Assembly: GCF_026788005.1 (NCBI RefSeq)
Contig: NZ_JABEPE010000003.1
Coordinates: forward strand, 124,001-188,000
DNA from: Alteromonas sp. a30
GTDB taxonomy: Bacteria > Pseudomonadota > Gammaproteobacteria > Enterobacterales > Alteromonadaceae
DNA: 64,000 bases
Reading direction: 5' to 3'
Shown here: positions 17,941 through 27,022 of the stretch, piece by piece
How the letters are laid out: each line of letters begins with the position of its first letter
Numbering within the stretch: position 1 is the first letter of the stretch
Made by a program: the position numbers and the translations under genes
The notes under the pieces: generated by a model
The model's input: the letters and a program-made list of their open reading frames with translations, nothing else
What the model was told of the DNA's origin: nothing
Databases searched by the model: none

Positions 17941-19137
17941 TTACTTAGCCAAAAATTCTCTTATTGTTTCAGCATGTGGTGAAACCGCAAAAAACCCATC
18001 TAAATGCCCATATTTCCCTTTTAATTCAGCATATTGAGTGTCTTTCCCTTGCGCCTTGAGCACGTCGTAAGAGGTTTTTGCTAAGCGAGGCATTAGCAAT
18101 AAATCACCTGCCGACGGCAAAAACAATGTCTTCGCTTTTATCTTCGACAACCCCTTTTCTAAATTATCATCGTGACCCGCTACGAATAACTGACACGCCC
18201 GCACCAAATACAAAATATGATTTGCATCCATCAAGGATGCCCGGCTTCGTGCACGTTGATCTATCCACTTAACCGCACTATGTTGCGCCAAAATGTCATT
18301 TAATGGAGCGTCTTCTAATGGCGAATAGCTAGCATTAGTTTCATTAATAAAATCAGGGTGTAGTGCATTTTGTGTAATCAGTTTAAGTGAAGCGACTAAG
18401 CCTTCAACAGGGGCTTGTTTTCCATAGTAATCACCCGCATTCCAATTTGGGTCGAGCTTAATAGGCACCGCCCATTGATGTAATCCAATGGTAGTCCATG
18501 CATCTAAATGGCCTGTCCCAATAACCGACACCATCCTTTCTACCATATTAGGATAAGCCGCAGCCCAGTCTATCGCTTGCATAGACCCCATCGAAGGGCC
18601 AACAACGGCGTGGAGTTTTTTGATACCAAGTTGTTCAATAAGCGCTTTTTGTAAATTAACAAAATCACGAATGGTCACAACCGGAAAGCTCAATCCATAA
18701 GGCTTACCCGTATCGGGGTTGATCGTGGCAGGCCCCGTTGTAATGACATGAGGATCATTGATCGCTACGTTGGCTAATGTGTCCATACTCAGCACGAAAT
18801 ATTGATTAGTATCAATCGCTTTTCCTGGGCCAATTAAATGGTCCCAATAACCCGCAGTTGTGTCACTTTCGTTGTATTTTCCTGCTGCATGGGAATTTCC
18901 TGTGAAGTAATGGGTAATAAGGATGGCGTTAGATTTATCAGCGTTAAGCTCCCCGTAGCTTTCCCAACCGAGCTTAATTTGTTTAATGGTTTTACCTGCA
19001 AAGGTCTGAAACGTCTCGAGTTCAAATATTTTTTTCTCTACGATTAAGCTTTCTTTAGCCTCCGCAGATGCAGATGACGAAAAACCAAGCATCCCCGAGG
19101 TGATGATCACCGACCAAAGCAGCACTAAAAACTTCAT
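17941..19137 (-). CDS. Exported alpha/beta-hydrolase of the homoserine acetyltransferase (MetX) family
   Basis: The 398-residue product has an N-terminal signal peptide (hydrophobic core about residues 3-20, cleavage probably after SASA at 25) followed by a MetX-type alpha/beta-hydrolase. Family features include GWESYGELNADKSNAILITH, the oxyanion and nucleophile region GPSMGSMQA with Ser182, and predicted acid Asp345 (SAGDLLLMP) and His378 (GHLDGF). True MetX enzymes are cytoplasmic because they need acetyl-CoA, so an exported version probably hydrolyses or transfers acyl groups on another substrate. The substrate cannot be read from the sequence. The gene stands alone and is not near methionine genes. 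Confidence 0.87.
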   Translation of the reverse strand: MKFLVLLWSVIITSGMLGFSSSASAEAKESLIVEKKIFELETFQTFAGKTIKQIKLGWESYGELNADKSNAILITHYFTGNSHAAGKYNESDTTAGYWDHLIGPGKAIDTNQYFVLSMDTLANVAINDPHVITTGPATINPDTGKPYGLSFPVVTIRDFVNLQKALIEQLGIKKLHAVVGPSMGSMQAIDWAAAYPNMVERMVSVIGTGHLDAWTTIGLHQWAVPIKLDPNWNAGDYYGKQAPVEGLVASLKLITQNALHPDFINETNASYSPLEDAPLNDILAQHSAVKWIDQRARSRASLMDANHILYLVRACQLFVAGHDDNLEKGLSKIKAKTLFLPSAGDLLLMPRLAKTSYDVLKAQGKDTQYAELKGKYGHLDGFFAVSPHAETIREFLAK

Positions 19138-19273
19138 CCATTTTTCCTTATTTTGCTAATTCAAGGGGTTATTGTGTTTGATTAAGGCAATAACGCGAGA
19201 CTAGCATTATTGGATGGATGCTAATGCAATGACATACTACGAAAGTACAGCGCTTAGAAAAGCGCTGACTAAA

Positions 19274-20029
19274 TTAAGATTGGCGAGCCAGAATTGGCGT
19301 GAATTCAGATTCCAACTCACGACCATGTTCGGCGAGGAAGCGTAAAAAGGTTTGTGCATCACGATTAACCACTCGCTCAAATGGAAACCCAGACTTCTGC
19401 GCCTTGTCGACACAATTTTCCACGCTGCCAACACTGTAGGCAACATGAGCGTCACTAGAAAAAACCACTTTCCAATCAAGCTGATCAACAAGCTCTAGAA
19501 TTCGTAAGCAGTTTTCTTCACTGCCAACGCGTGAATGCGAAAATGAGCTGTTGTTAATTTCAATCAGCACATTATTATCTTTCGCTGCACGAATAACCTC
19601 TTGATAATTCAAAGGATAATTTGGATTGCCCGGATGCCCAACTATCTGGCATCGACCCGTTTCAATGGTATTGATCAGTGCTCGAGTATGCGTTTTCTCA
19701 TCTGTAGGTTCAAAAACAGGCTCATGAAAACTCGCAATAACGAAATCGAGAAAAGACGCCATGCGCTCATTAACATCAAGCCCCCCATCCATCGGAAGGA
19801 TATTGCCTTCAATACCACGTAACATCCCAACACCGTCTACTATTCGAGGCAAAACCTGCATATTGCCAAAATGCCAAGGGTGCGGAGAATCCGGCATTTC
19901 TGGTGCGTGATCAGTGATGGAAAATAATTCCAATCCCTTTTTCTTTGCTTGCTCAAAATAATCATGAACAGTGCTATAAGCATGAGTGCTTGCTACAGTA
20001 TGAGAATGAGTATCAACTTTTATTTGCAT
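19274..20029 (-). CDS. ycdX: PHP-domain phosphatase, YcdX family
   Basis: The 251-residue product has the metal-binding pattern of PHP-family phosphoesterases: DTHSHT near the N-terminus, ITDHAPEMPDSPHPWHF near residue 38, EGN, ASFHEP, GHPGNP and a late SSDAHV. These match E. coli YcdX, a trinuclear-zinc phosphatase implicated in swarming. Length and motif spacing are normal. It is transcribed away from the downstream AsmA-like gene and sits behind the MetX-like gene with a 136-base gap, so it probably has its own promoter. Confidence 0.92.
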   Translation of the reverse strand: MQIKVDTHSHTVASTHAYSTVHDYFEQAKKKGLELFSITDHAPEMPDSPHPWHFGNMQVLPRIVDGVGMLRGIEGNILPMDGGLDVNERMASFLDFVIASFHEPVFEPTDEKTHTRALINTIETGRCQIVGHPGNPNYPLNYQEVIRAAKDNNVLIEINNSSFSHSRVGSEENCLRILELVDQLDWKVVFSSDAHVAYSVGSVENCVDKAQKSGFPFERVVNRDAQTFLRFLAEHGRELESEFTPILARQS

Positions 20030-20228
20030 GGCGACCTCTTGCCTGTTTTGTTCGAATATCCGCTTAAATTCTACTGAAATCGGAATGTGATCGATATTTC
20101 AATTTTGTAACCTTTTTTGGTCACTGCCTATTGTCATGTTCTGTTGCTAAAATAAATAAACTCATTCACAAGATTGTGATATTAATACGCCACTTTCTCG
20201 CGTTAATTTGGTTATTCAGGAGAGCAAC

Positions 20229-21674
20229 TTGTCTAAACGCAACATCGTCTTTTTTATTCTAGCAATTCCATTACTGATAATTGGTCTTGTTGTCGCCTTT
20301 TGGAATCCCAACTGGTTTAAAAGTGACATTGAACAGCAGTTGGAAACGGTTCCTCATGTCGACGTGACCTTTGGCAATATTCAACACTCGCTGATGTCGC
20401 CGGGCGACTTAGTGGTCGAGAATATTCAGCTAAGCGGTGAACTGGTTTCAGGCAACATTGCTAGTCTCACCATCAAAACGCAAGTTAATCCGCTGTTTTC
20501 CAAGCAGGTTATCGTTGATGAAATCATCCTTGATAAACCAAATCTAAGCTTTAATGCACTAGCACTTACGCAAATTCCCACGGAACCCGCCGCCTCAGAT
20601 GCCATGCCAACGCAAGAAAGTGAGCCATTACCGATTGAATTATTGCTGGTGAAATCCGTAAAAGTTCAAAACGCAAACCTTCAGGATATTTCAGAGCAAA
20701 AACTATTTTCAGTTAACAACTTAAATATTAGTGTGGAAAACATTGGTATTGTTGAAAATAGTCTAGTACTGACTCCCGAACAAATGCAGCCTGTTTCCTT
20801 GAATATATCAACAGGTCGCACCCAAATTGCCACCTACTTCACAGGAATACTGAAGCTAGCTTTAGAAGGAAATGGCAAAACCATCGTACTTGAAGATCTC
20901 CAAGCAAAAACTGAGAAGAGTCTTATTACCCTAAATGGCACCATTCAAGACCCTTTAAACACCCCTTTGTTGAGCTTAACGCTGGATGATAGCCAACTCA
21001 ATTTGGACGAGTTTTCGGCCTTCTTTGAAGATTTACCGGTGAAACCCGCCGGCTCTGTGAATTTTTCAGGTCAAATCGATGATTTTTTACTGGCCGACAA
21101 TACAGATGCATTGCTTCAAAACTTAACCGGTGAATTTAATCTAGATTTCAATCAGGGCAAACTTATCGGCATTGATGTGAATCAAATGGTTAAGGCCCTA
21201 AAGGCCACACAGGAAGCCGACATGACCGATATTGGCAGCTTCTTATTAACAGGCCCCGTTGGCATACTAGCATCGCAAATTTATGACCTTGGTTCAGGAA
21301 CAAAAGGGCTCAAAGGCGAAACGAGCATTTCCCAATTGCAGTTCAGCACACAAATCGACCACGGCGTGTTTGACCTGCAAAAAACGGCTATCGCTACGGA
21401 TAAATATCGCATGGCATTGTCCGGTGGATTGGATTTAGTCTCCAACAAATTCAACGACTTCACGTTTTCATTATTGGATGAAAAAGGCTGCGTTGATATT
21501 CAACAAGTCTTCAAAGGCGATTTCGACGACCCCAGCGGCACAGTGAGAGATACCTTGTTTAACACTGTTACAGGGCCAATTTCCGGTTTATTTAAAGGCT
21601 TAGTTAAACCGAAGAAAAACTGCAAACCAGTTTATGAAGGGGAAGTTGAGCACCCTACAGGATCGAATAATTAA
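20229..21674 (+). CDS. AsmA-like membrane-anchored periplasmic protein
   Basis: The product (481 residues) has an N-terminal membrane anchor (about residues 5-28) followed by a large periplasmic, beta-rich region of the AsmA/TamB type. Features include the opening FKSDIEQQLE, VDVTFGNIQHSL, INPLFSK-like strands and a C-terminal half with LTLDDSQLNLDEFSAFFEDLPVKPAGSVNFSGQI. AsmA-like proteins are thought to help transport lipids to, or organise, the outer membrane. The start is a TTG at 20229 preceded by AGGAG at 20218-20222; an upstream TTG at 20208 overlaps that ribosome-binding site. Two cysteines near the C-terminus (KGCVDI and KNCKPV) may form a disulfide. Confidence 0.82.
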   Translation: MSKRNIVFFILAIPLLIIGLVVAFWNPNWFKSDIEQQLETVPHVDVTFGNIQHSLMSPGDLVVENIQLSGELVSGNIASLTIKTQVNPLFSKQVIVDEIILDKPNLSFNALALTQIPTEPAASDAMPTQESEPLPIELLLVKSVKVQNANLQDISEQKLFSVNNLNISVENIGIVENSLVLTPEQMQPVSLNISTGRTQIATYFTGILKLALEGNGKTIVLEDLQAKTEKSLITLNGTIQDPLNTPLLSLTLDDSQLNLDEFSAFFEDLPVKPAGSVNFSGQIDDFLLADNTDALLQNLTGEFNLDFNQGKLIGIDVNQMVKALKATQEADMTDIGSFLLTGPVGILASQIYDLGSGTKGLKGETSISQLQFSTQIDHGVFDLQKTAIATDKYRMALSGGLDLVSNKFNDFTFSLLDEKGCVDIQQVFKGDFDDPSGTVRDTLFNTVTGPISGLFKGLVKPKKNCKPVYEGEVEHPTGSNN

Positions 21675-21773
21675 CAATAAGTTAACGGATTTTTATCACG
21701 TTAGCTGATAAAATCGGCGCCACTTTGCCTGACAGGAAATATTTGTGAGGCAAAATTGAATCATACAAGTAAA

Positions 21774-21801
21774 AAAGAGCGGCTAAACACCGCTCTTTTT
21801 G
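21774..21801 (+). terminator. Terminator after the AsmA-like gene
   Basis: AAAGAGCGG (21774-21782) pairs with CCGCTCTTT (21790-21798) around a 7-base loop, with A-rich and T-rich flanks: a standard Rho-independent terminator. Confidence 0.88.
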
Positions 21802-21844
21802 TTTATTGCTTGCACTCTCATTGTTCTGAAGTTGAGGAAACTAA

Positions 21845-23410
21845 ATGTTTAGTCTGATCACAAGTCGCGACAGCAACGTCAAAAACGACTTGCTCTCAGG
21901 TATTACCGTTGCATTAGCGCTTGTACCTGAAGCCGTTGCTTTCGCTTTTGTTGCAGGTGTTGAACCCATGATCGGTTTATATGCTGCATTCATGATGGGA
22001 TTAATTACATCGGCCATTGGTGGGCGTCCTGGGATGATTTCAGGTGCAACCGGTGCTATGGCAGTTGTGATGGTCGCACTGGTAGCACAACATGGCGTGC
22101 AATACCTATTTGCTGCGGTTGTACTAGCTGGCATCCTGCAAATATTGGCCGGTATTTTCAAACTAGGGAAGTTTATCCGTTTAGTTCCCTACCCTGTGAT
22201 GTTGGGGTTCGTCAATGGCTTAGCTATCGTCATTTTCCTAGCGCAACTCGGTCAATTCAAAATCGTGAACGACATTGGCGAGCACGTTTGGATGCAGGGT
22301 CCCTTGCTTTACATCATGCTTGGTCTAACTGCGCTCACCATGGGAATCATTTACTTTTTACCCAAACTCACCAAAGCCGTGCCCGCATCACTTGTTGCTA
22401 TTGTTACCGTTACCGCCATTGTGCATGGGCTTGATTTAGAAGCTCGCACTGTTATCGACTTCGTTAGAGATATGGTTCCTGCCGAACAAAAAGCCACGGT
22501 AACGTTAGCGGGAGAACTCCCCTCCTTTGCAATTCCGGTCGTCCCATTTAACTGGGATACGCTGATTATCATCCTACCAACATCCATTATCCTAATGCTT
22601 GTCGGGCTAATTGAATCCCTGCTAACGATGTCTTTGATCGATGATTTAACCGACACTCGAGGTCAAGGCAACCGAGAATGTGTAGGTCAAGGTGTTGCCA
22701 ATACCGTGAACGGATTTTTTGGTGGCATGGGCGGCTGCGCCATGATTGGGCAAAGCATGATTAATATCAGTTCGGGAGGACGTGGACGCTTGTCGGGCAT
22801 TTCCGCTGCATTGGTGCTGCTTGCCTTCATTTTGTTTGCTGCTCCACTTATTGAAATGATTCCTCTCGCTGCGCTCGTCGGCGTGATGTTTATGGTCGTT
22901 ATTGGCACATTCGAATGGGCAAGCTTCCGTATTGTTCGAGGAGTTAACAAAGAAGATGCCATCGTGCTATTTGCTGTTACCATCATTACCGTTATCTTCG
23001 ATTTAGCCATTGCCGTTGTTGTCGGTGTGATTATGTCTGCCCTCGTTTTTGCTTGGAAACACGCTACTCATATCGTATCCAAGGCCCATATCGACGAGGA
23101 TGGCTGGAAAGTGTATGAAATTGATGGTCCGGTATTCTTCGGATCGGTACTGCATTTCAAAGATTTATTTACACCACCAGATGACCCTGAGCATGTAGTT
23201 ATCGACTTCAAAGAGTCTCGCATTTGGGATTCATCAGGCGTTGATGCTATCGATAATCTAGCGGAAAAATATCGCAAGTTAGACAAAAAACTGCACATTC
23301 GTCATATCAGCCCAGAATGCCGTAACCTGCTGACCAAAGCACAAGAGTTTGTTGAAATTAATGTAGAAGAAGATCCTCGCTATCATATTGCGACAGACAA
23401 ACTGGCCTAA
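21845..23410 (+). CDS. SulP-family (SLC26) anion transporter with STAS domain
   Basis: The 521-residue product is an inner-membrane anion permease of the SulP/SLC26 family (sulfate, bicarbonate or dicarboxylate). The conserved start [50 protein letters not shown], about 12 membrane segments, and [27 protein letters not shown] are visible. The C-terminal STAS domain (about residues 425-515) contains [17 protein letters not shown]. The substrate cannot be read from the sequence. The ATG is preceded by GAGGAAA. No carbonic anhydrase gene is adjacent. Two similar hairpins follow. Confidence 0.93.
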   Translation: MFSLITSRDSNVKNDLLSGITVALALVPEAVAFAFVAGVEPMIGLYAAFMMGLITSAIGGRPGMISGATGAMAVVMVALVAQHGVQYLFAAVVLAGILQILAGIFKLGKFIRLVPYPVMLGFVNGLAIVIFLAQLGQFKIVNDIGEHVWMQGPLLYIMLGLTALTMGIIYFLPKLTKAVPASLVAIVTVTAIVHGLDLEARTVIDFVRDMVPAEQKATVTLAGELPSFAIPVVPFNWDTLIIILPTSIILMLVGLIESLLTMSLIDDLTDTRGQGNRECVGQGVANTVNGFFGGMGGCAMIGQSMINISSGGRGRLSGISAALVLLAFILFAAPLIEMIPLAALVGVMFMVVIGTFEWASFRIVRGVNKEDAIVLFAVTIITVIFDLAIAVVVGVIMSALVFAWKHATHIVSKAHIDEDGWKVYEIDGPVFFGSVLHFKDLFTPPDDPEHVVIDFKESRIWDSSGVDAIDNLAEKYRKLDKKLHIRHISPECRNLLTKAQEFVEINVEEDPRYHIATDKLA

Positions 23411-23425
23411 TGTAACTCAATTAAG

Positions 23426-23513
23426 GCGCTGAAAGCCTAGCTTTTGGCGCATCAGAGTTTCATTACACATCTCACCAAACGCAGTGAAAGCCTAGGTCTT
23501 GCTGCGTTTTTTT
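23426..23513 (+). terminator. Twin hairpins and terminator after the SulP gene
   Basis: The second hairpin is a terminator: AAACGCAG (23477-23484) pairs with CTGCGTTT (23502-23509) and a T-run follows. A similar element at 23426-23450 has a GCGC stem and the same inner 10 bases, GAAAGCCTAG, so the region looks like a duplicated hairpin in which the loop is kept and the stem differs. Confidence 0.75.
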
Positions 23514-23657
23514 AATTTTTCTTTCCCTATTTTCAGTTTCCCGCTTGTCATGGCAAACGCCTTATTGCGCATACTCGATAAATTTAACTTGAAATTTATG
23601 TAAGTAGTTACGTATATTATTTCATAGTTTGATGGTTAAACACGCAGGTTGAAATAA

Positions 23658-24641
23658 ATGAAAACAATTGAAGAAATGGGTGCGCTTTTCTTGAGCACTC
23701 GATTAAAGCGTTTAAGCGATACTATTTTTGATGAAGTCGATAAAATTTATGCCGCCAACCAAATCAACCTAAAATCCCGCTGGACTGGTGTTATCTTTCT
23801 GCTTCACGACGAAGGCGATTGCGGAGTAACACAAATAGCAGAAAGCATGGGGCTTACGCATCCAGCCATTAGCCAAATGAGCCAAAAGCTCTTAGCGTTA
23901 GGCTATGTCGAAAATAAAACAGACCCACGAGATGAAAGACGACGTGTGTTAGGACTTACCACTAGTGGAAAGGCTTTATCAAATGAGTTGAAGCCAATTT
24001 GGGAACATATAAAAATATGCTTAGATGCTCGTATTGCAAAGGCCCAAGACAACCTTCTAAACGCAATATTAAACATGGAGCAATGCCAAAACGCACATTC
24101 TCTTTTCGACGAAATTATTCAATTATCACAACTGCAAAGTGCCGAACAAGTTGAGATTGTCCCCTTTAGCAAAGAGTATGCATCCGAATTCAAGCGGCTT
24201 AATGTCGAGTGGCTAGAAAAGTACTTTTACGTCGAAAAAATTGACGACCAGGTTTTATCGAAGCCTAAAAAATACATTATTAATAATGGAGGCCAAATTC
24301 TCTTTGCAAAGTACAACAATGAAATTGTAGGCACCTGCGCGCTCGTTAAATCTGATTATGAAAATTTTGTTCAAGAAAAAGAAAAACCACTTGTCGCTTA
24401 TGAGCTAACAAAAATGGCCGTTTCCGAAAAATACCAAGGTCTTAAGATCGGCAGAAAGCTGTTACAAGCCGTGATTTCGGCATTTAAAGAAACCGAAGGT
24501 GATTTATTGTTTTTAGAATCAAACAGTCGCCTCAAACCAGCGCTTCATTTATATGAATCAATGGGGTTTGTACACAAACCCAAATTAGATAACTCGCATT
24601 ACCAACGAGCAGATGTGTACATGGAGTACCAAGGGAGTTGA
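23658..24641 (+). CDS. MarR-type regulator fused to a GNAT acetyltransferase
   Basis: The 327-residue protein joins an N-terminal MarR-like winged helix (about residues 5-140, with VTQIAESMGLTHPAISQMSQKL as recognition region and the wing DPRDERRRVLGLT) to a C-terminal GNAT N-acetyltransferase domain (about 165-325). The acetyl-CoA-binding loop is visible in YELTKMAVSEKYQGLKIGRKLL, and the late motif in LHLYESMGFV. MarR-GNAT fusions are a known family, thought to couple acetylation of a small molecule or protein to transcription control. The substrate and target genes are unknown; the gene is monocistronic. Confidence 0.9.
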   Translation: MKTIEEMGALFLSTRLKRLSDTIFDEVDKIYAANQINLKSRWTGVIFLLHDEGDCGVTQIAESMGLTHPAISQMSQKLLALGYVENKTDPRDERRRVLGLTTSGKALSNELKPIWEHIKICLDARIAKAQDNLLNAILNMEQCQNAHSLFDEIIQLSQLQSAEQVEIVPFSKEYASEFKRLNVEWLEKYFYVEKIDDQVLSKPKKYIINNGGQILFAKYNNEIVGTCALVKSDYENFVQEKEKPLVAYELTKMAVSEKYQGLKIGRKLLQAVISAFKETEGDLLFLESNSRLKPALHLYESMGFVHKPKLDNSHYQRADVYMEYQGS

Positions 24642-24969
24642 AAAAATACACATCCTTGTGCAAATGAATCCAGATGAGATTTCAAACGTGTCTTATCAAT
24701 ATGGGAGGCATAGTATTACCTTCGCTTCCCATAAGGCTTGATCTAGATCAGTTGTCTGACGACTGTTTAGATCGCAACTTTGCCTAAAATTATCTTGAAG
24801 TGATTAACGTGGAAAAACCGATCCAAACTGTTTACTTTTGTGATCTTTTGTAATCTTTAGCTGTTGCGATCGCGCTTATTTGGTAATCTTGTGGCTGCAT
24901 AACTCTTTCAATGAAGATTAACTTCTCTACAGGTTATCTATTTAAGTGCCAACTCTTTTGCAAACTAAT
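24642..24969. promoter_or_regulatory. Control region of the MipA-two-component operon
   Basis: This gap is rich in symmetric and repeated elements. A hairpin (arms 24700-24709 and 24724-24733) may end the upstream gene. TGATCTAGATCA (24739-24750) is a perfect 12-base palindrome, overlapping CAGTTGTC-T-GACGACTG (24749-24765), a one-mismatch inverted repeat. ATCTTT occurs at 24843 and 24853, a 10-base spacing typical of OmpR-family direct-repeat sites, and ATCTT occurs again at 24886. The operon encodes an OmpR-family regulator, so autoregulation here is plausible. Confidence 0.5.
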
Positions 24970-25896
24970 ATGTCAACTTTACGGGCCCTATCTTTCGTAT
25001 TGGGGACGTTTTGCTGCCTAACAGCTAATGCTGGCGCTCGACAGTGTGAAGATGCAACATCTTGTGTTACAACAGATTCATGGCATTTAGCTGTCGCTTT
25101 AGGCGCTGGGGTCAGGCTAAGCCCACTTGTTGATGGCGATAACTTTCCTTTGGTTGTCTTGCCTGATCTCGCATACTACGGTAAACAATTTTATTGGGAC
25201 AATACAGAAGTAGGCTATCAGTGGTATAACAATGATACTTGGTCTATTGAAACCTTCATCAAGGTTAACAGTGAACGCACATTGTTTAGTGTTTGGAACG
25301 TCGATAACTTTCTTGCTGCAACACTCGACTCTTCCGAATCGGTTGTTGAGGATGGCTCGGGTGATTTTATGGGCCTCATCGGAGGCGGGGCTCGATTAGT
25401 ACAGCCTCCCGAAGAAGAATTAACCCTGTCGTCGGACTATATTTCAATAGAACAGGTAGCAAAGCGTGATTGGGCGTACGATGCTGGCGTTCGTTTACAT
25501 GTTTATCATGATGATGCCGAGTGGACGTTTGCCTTATATAATGACCTAAGTAGCACCTATTCAGGGAAACATGCTGAAGTAGGCTATAAATTTGGATTTA
25601 ACTGGGGACAGTGGCACATTAACCCGACCTTATCCTTGGCTTGGAAGAGCAGTGAATTAACAAATTACTATTATGGATTGGATGCGCGAGACGGCGTGTT
25701 TCCTTTTCAGTTTTATTCAGGGAAATCCGGGTGGCAACCGGGCGTTAAAGTTGTTGCCTCCAAGCCAATAAATTCGGAATGGAGTTGGTTAGTCATTGCA
25801 AGCTACCAACAACTTCACAGGGGAATGCGACGCAGCCCGTTAGTAAGAAGAAATAATATCGTTTCTGCGTTTGCTGGAGTTTCATATCGCTTTTAG
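24970..25896 (+). CDS. MipA/OmpV-family outer-membrane protein
   Basis: The protein (308 residues from the chosen ATG) has a signal peptide (MSTLRALSFVLGTFCCLTANA) and a beta-barrel with the MipA/OmpV family pattern: a glycine-rich first strand (LAVALGAGVRLSPL), PLVVLPDLAYYGKQFYWDN, and a terminal aromatic residue (VSYRF). MipA is a scaffold for murein enzymes in E. coli, but many family members are stress-induced porin-like proteins of unknown role. A GTG at 24946 is also in frame; neither start has a strong ribosome-binding site, and the ATG at 24970 gives the neater signal peptide. It heads an operon with a small exported protein and a two-component system, which suggests that the system responds to envelope stress or a toxic compound. 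Confidence 0.85.
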   Translation: MSTLRALSFVLGTFCCLTANAGARQCEDATSCVTTDSWHLAVALGAGVRLSPLVDGDNFPLVVLPDLAYYGKQFYWDNTEVGYQWYNNDTWSIETFIKVNSERTLFSVWNVDNFLAATLDSSESVVEDGSGDFMGLIGGGARLVQPPEEELTLSSDYISIEQVAKRDWAYDAGVRLHVYHDDAEWTFALYNDLSSTYSGKHAEVGYKFGFNWGQWHINPTLSLAWKSSELTNYYYGLDARDGVFPFQFYSGKSGWQPGVKVVASKPINSEWSWLVIASYQQLHRGMRRSPLVRRNNIVSAFAGVSYRF

Positions 25897-26275
25897 TAAA
25901 ACTTGGTTTGGAAGAGCGTTAATTGTTCTCTTCCTTCTAGCTGGATTGCAATTGAAAGCTAATGCACAAGTTTTCAATTGGGACGTCAATCCCTCGGCAT
26001 GTGTTGTTCGCAAGCCGGGTGATTCTTGTCGCCTTAATTTTGAAATAACAATGTATGAGGGATTTAATAAAGAAGCTTGCTTATATTGGGATGATATTCA
26101 ACTGCAATGCTGGTCAGCACTTCCCCAAAAGTTCAGTTGGCCATTAGAAATTTCACAAACAGGGTCGCTTTCTCTACGTTATAACGAAGAAATATTCGTC
26201 ACTAAAAACATAGAAATAAAGTCATTACTTCCTAACAAACGCCGCCGCGTTCGTTCACCTTGGAGTATGTTTTAA
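25871..26275 (+). CDS. Small exported protein, DUF3019-like
   Basis: The product (up to 134 residues) has a signal peptide (core ALIVLFLLAGLQL, cleavage near ANA) and a short mature domain with four cysteines (VNPSACVVRKPGDSC and EACLYWDDIQLQCW), consistent with a periplasmic disulfide-bonded beta-sandwich. I recall the pattern as the DUF3019 family, found beside MipA-like proteins and two-component systems in Shewanella and relatives; its function is unknown. The gene overlaps the end of mipA. There is no ATG: the frame opens with TTG at 25871, while a GGAG at 25876-25879 sits at the right distance for a non-standard ATC at 25886. The true start is uncertain. The stop is immediately followed by the response-regulator ATG. 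Confidence 0.75.
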   Translation: MLEFHIAFSKTWFGRALIVLFLLAGLQLKANAQVFNWDVNPSACVVRKPGDSCRLNFEITMYEGFNKEACLYWDDIQLQCWSALPQKFSWPLEISQTGSLSLRYNEEIFVTKNIEIKSLLPNKRRRVRSPWSMF

Positions 26276-26977
26276 ATGAGTTCGATTTTACTCGTAGAAG
26301 ATGACACAAGACTCAGCAAGCTCATTGCTGATTATCTCACGAAACAAGAGATGCAAATTAAGGTTTTGCCCGATGGTTCAGAGCTCATTGATGAGGTTAG
26401 TAGAGCACTGCCTGACATCATTATTCTGGACATTATGCTACCGGGAAAAGATGGGTTTAAACTTTGTCAGGAGCTACGCAATATATACGCTGGTCCCATT
26501 ATTTTCCTTACGGCAAAAAATGATGACATAAGCCAAGTGTTAGGACTGGAAATGGGCGCTGATGATTACATTGCCAAGCCCGTTGAGCCTCGCGTACTAC
26601 TTGCTCGAATTAAAGCCTTATTAAGACGGGTAAACCCCATTCCTACACCTTCAAATCAAAGTGCTGATTTAATGGTATTTGGCAAGTTACAACTTAATCG
26701 TAATACTCGAAATGTTAGTTTATATGGAGATCAGATAAATCTAACGAGTCATGAGTTCGATATGCTTTGGTTACTAGCCCAAAACGCGTCCTCAGTAGTC
26801 AGCAGAGAAACCTTGTACCGCGAGATTATTGGGCGAGAATATGACGGTTTAGACCGCTCCGCAGATGTCCGAATATCCCGGCTACGCAAAAAGCTCAATG
26901 ACGATGCTAAATGCCCTTATCGGATTAAAACCATTTGGGGTAAAGGCTTCTTTTTCGTTGCTGATGCTTGGGACTGA
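26276..26977 (+). CDS. OmpR-family response regulator
   Basis: The 233-residue protein has a receiver domain (about residues 1-118) with acidic pair E8/D9, phosphoacceptor Asp52 in ILDIMLPG, Thr79 and Lys101 in AKP. It is followed by a winged-helix DNA-binding domain (about 135-230, with LTSHEFDMLWLLAQN and RSADVRISRLRKKL). It begins directly after the stop codon of the DUF3019-like gene and precedes the histidine kinase by 45 bases. The set resembles the RstA/RstB type. It probably controls its own operon through the repeats upstream of mipA. Confidence 0.95.
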   Translation: MSSILLVEDDTRLSKLIADYLTKQEMQIKVLPDGSELIDEVSRALPDIIILDIMLPGKDGFKLCQELRNIYAGPIIFLTAKNDDISQVLGLEMGADDYIAKPVEPRVLLARIKALLRRVNPIPTPSNQSADLMVFGKLQLNRNTRNVSLYGDQINLTSHEFDMLWLLAQNASSVVSRETLYREIIGREYDGLDRSADVRISRLRKKLNDDAKCPYRIKTIWGKGFFFVADAWD

Positions 26978-27022
26978 GTGCCTCTTGCAACCAATCAGGA
27001 CCAACCTGAGTGATACAACAGA

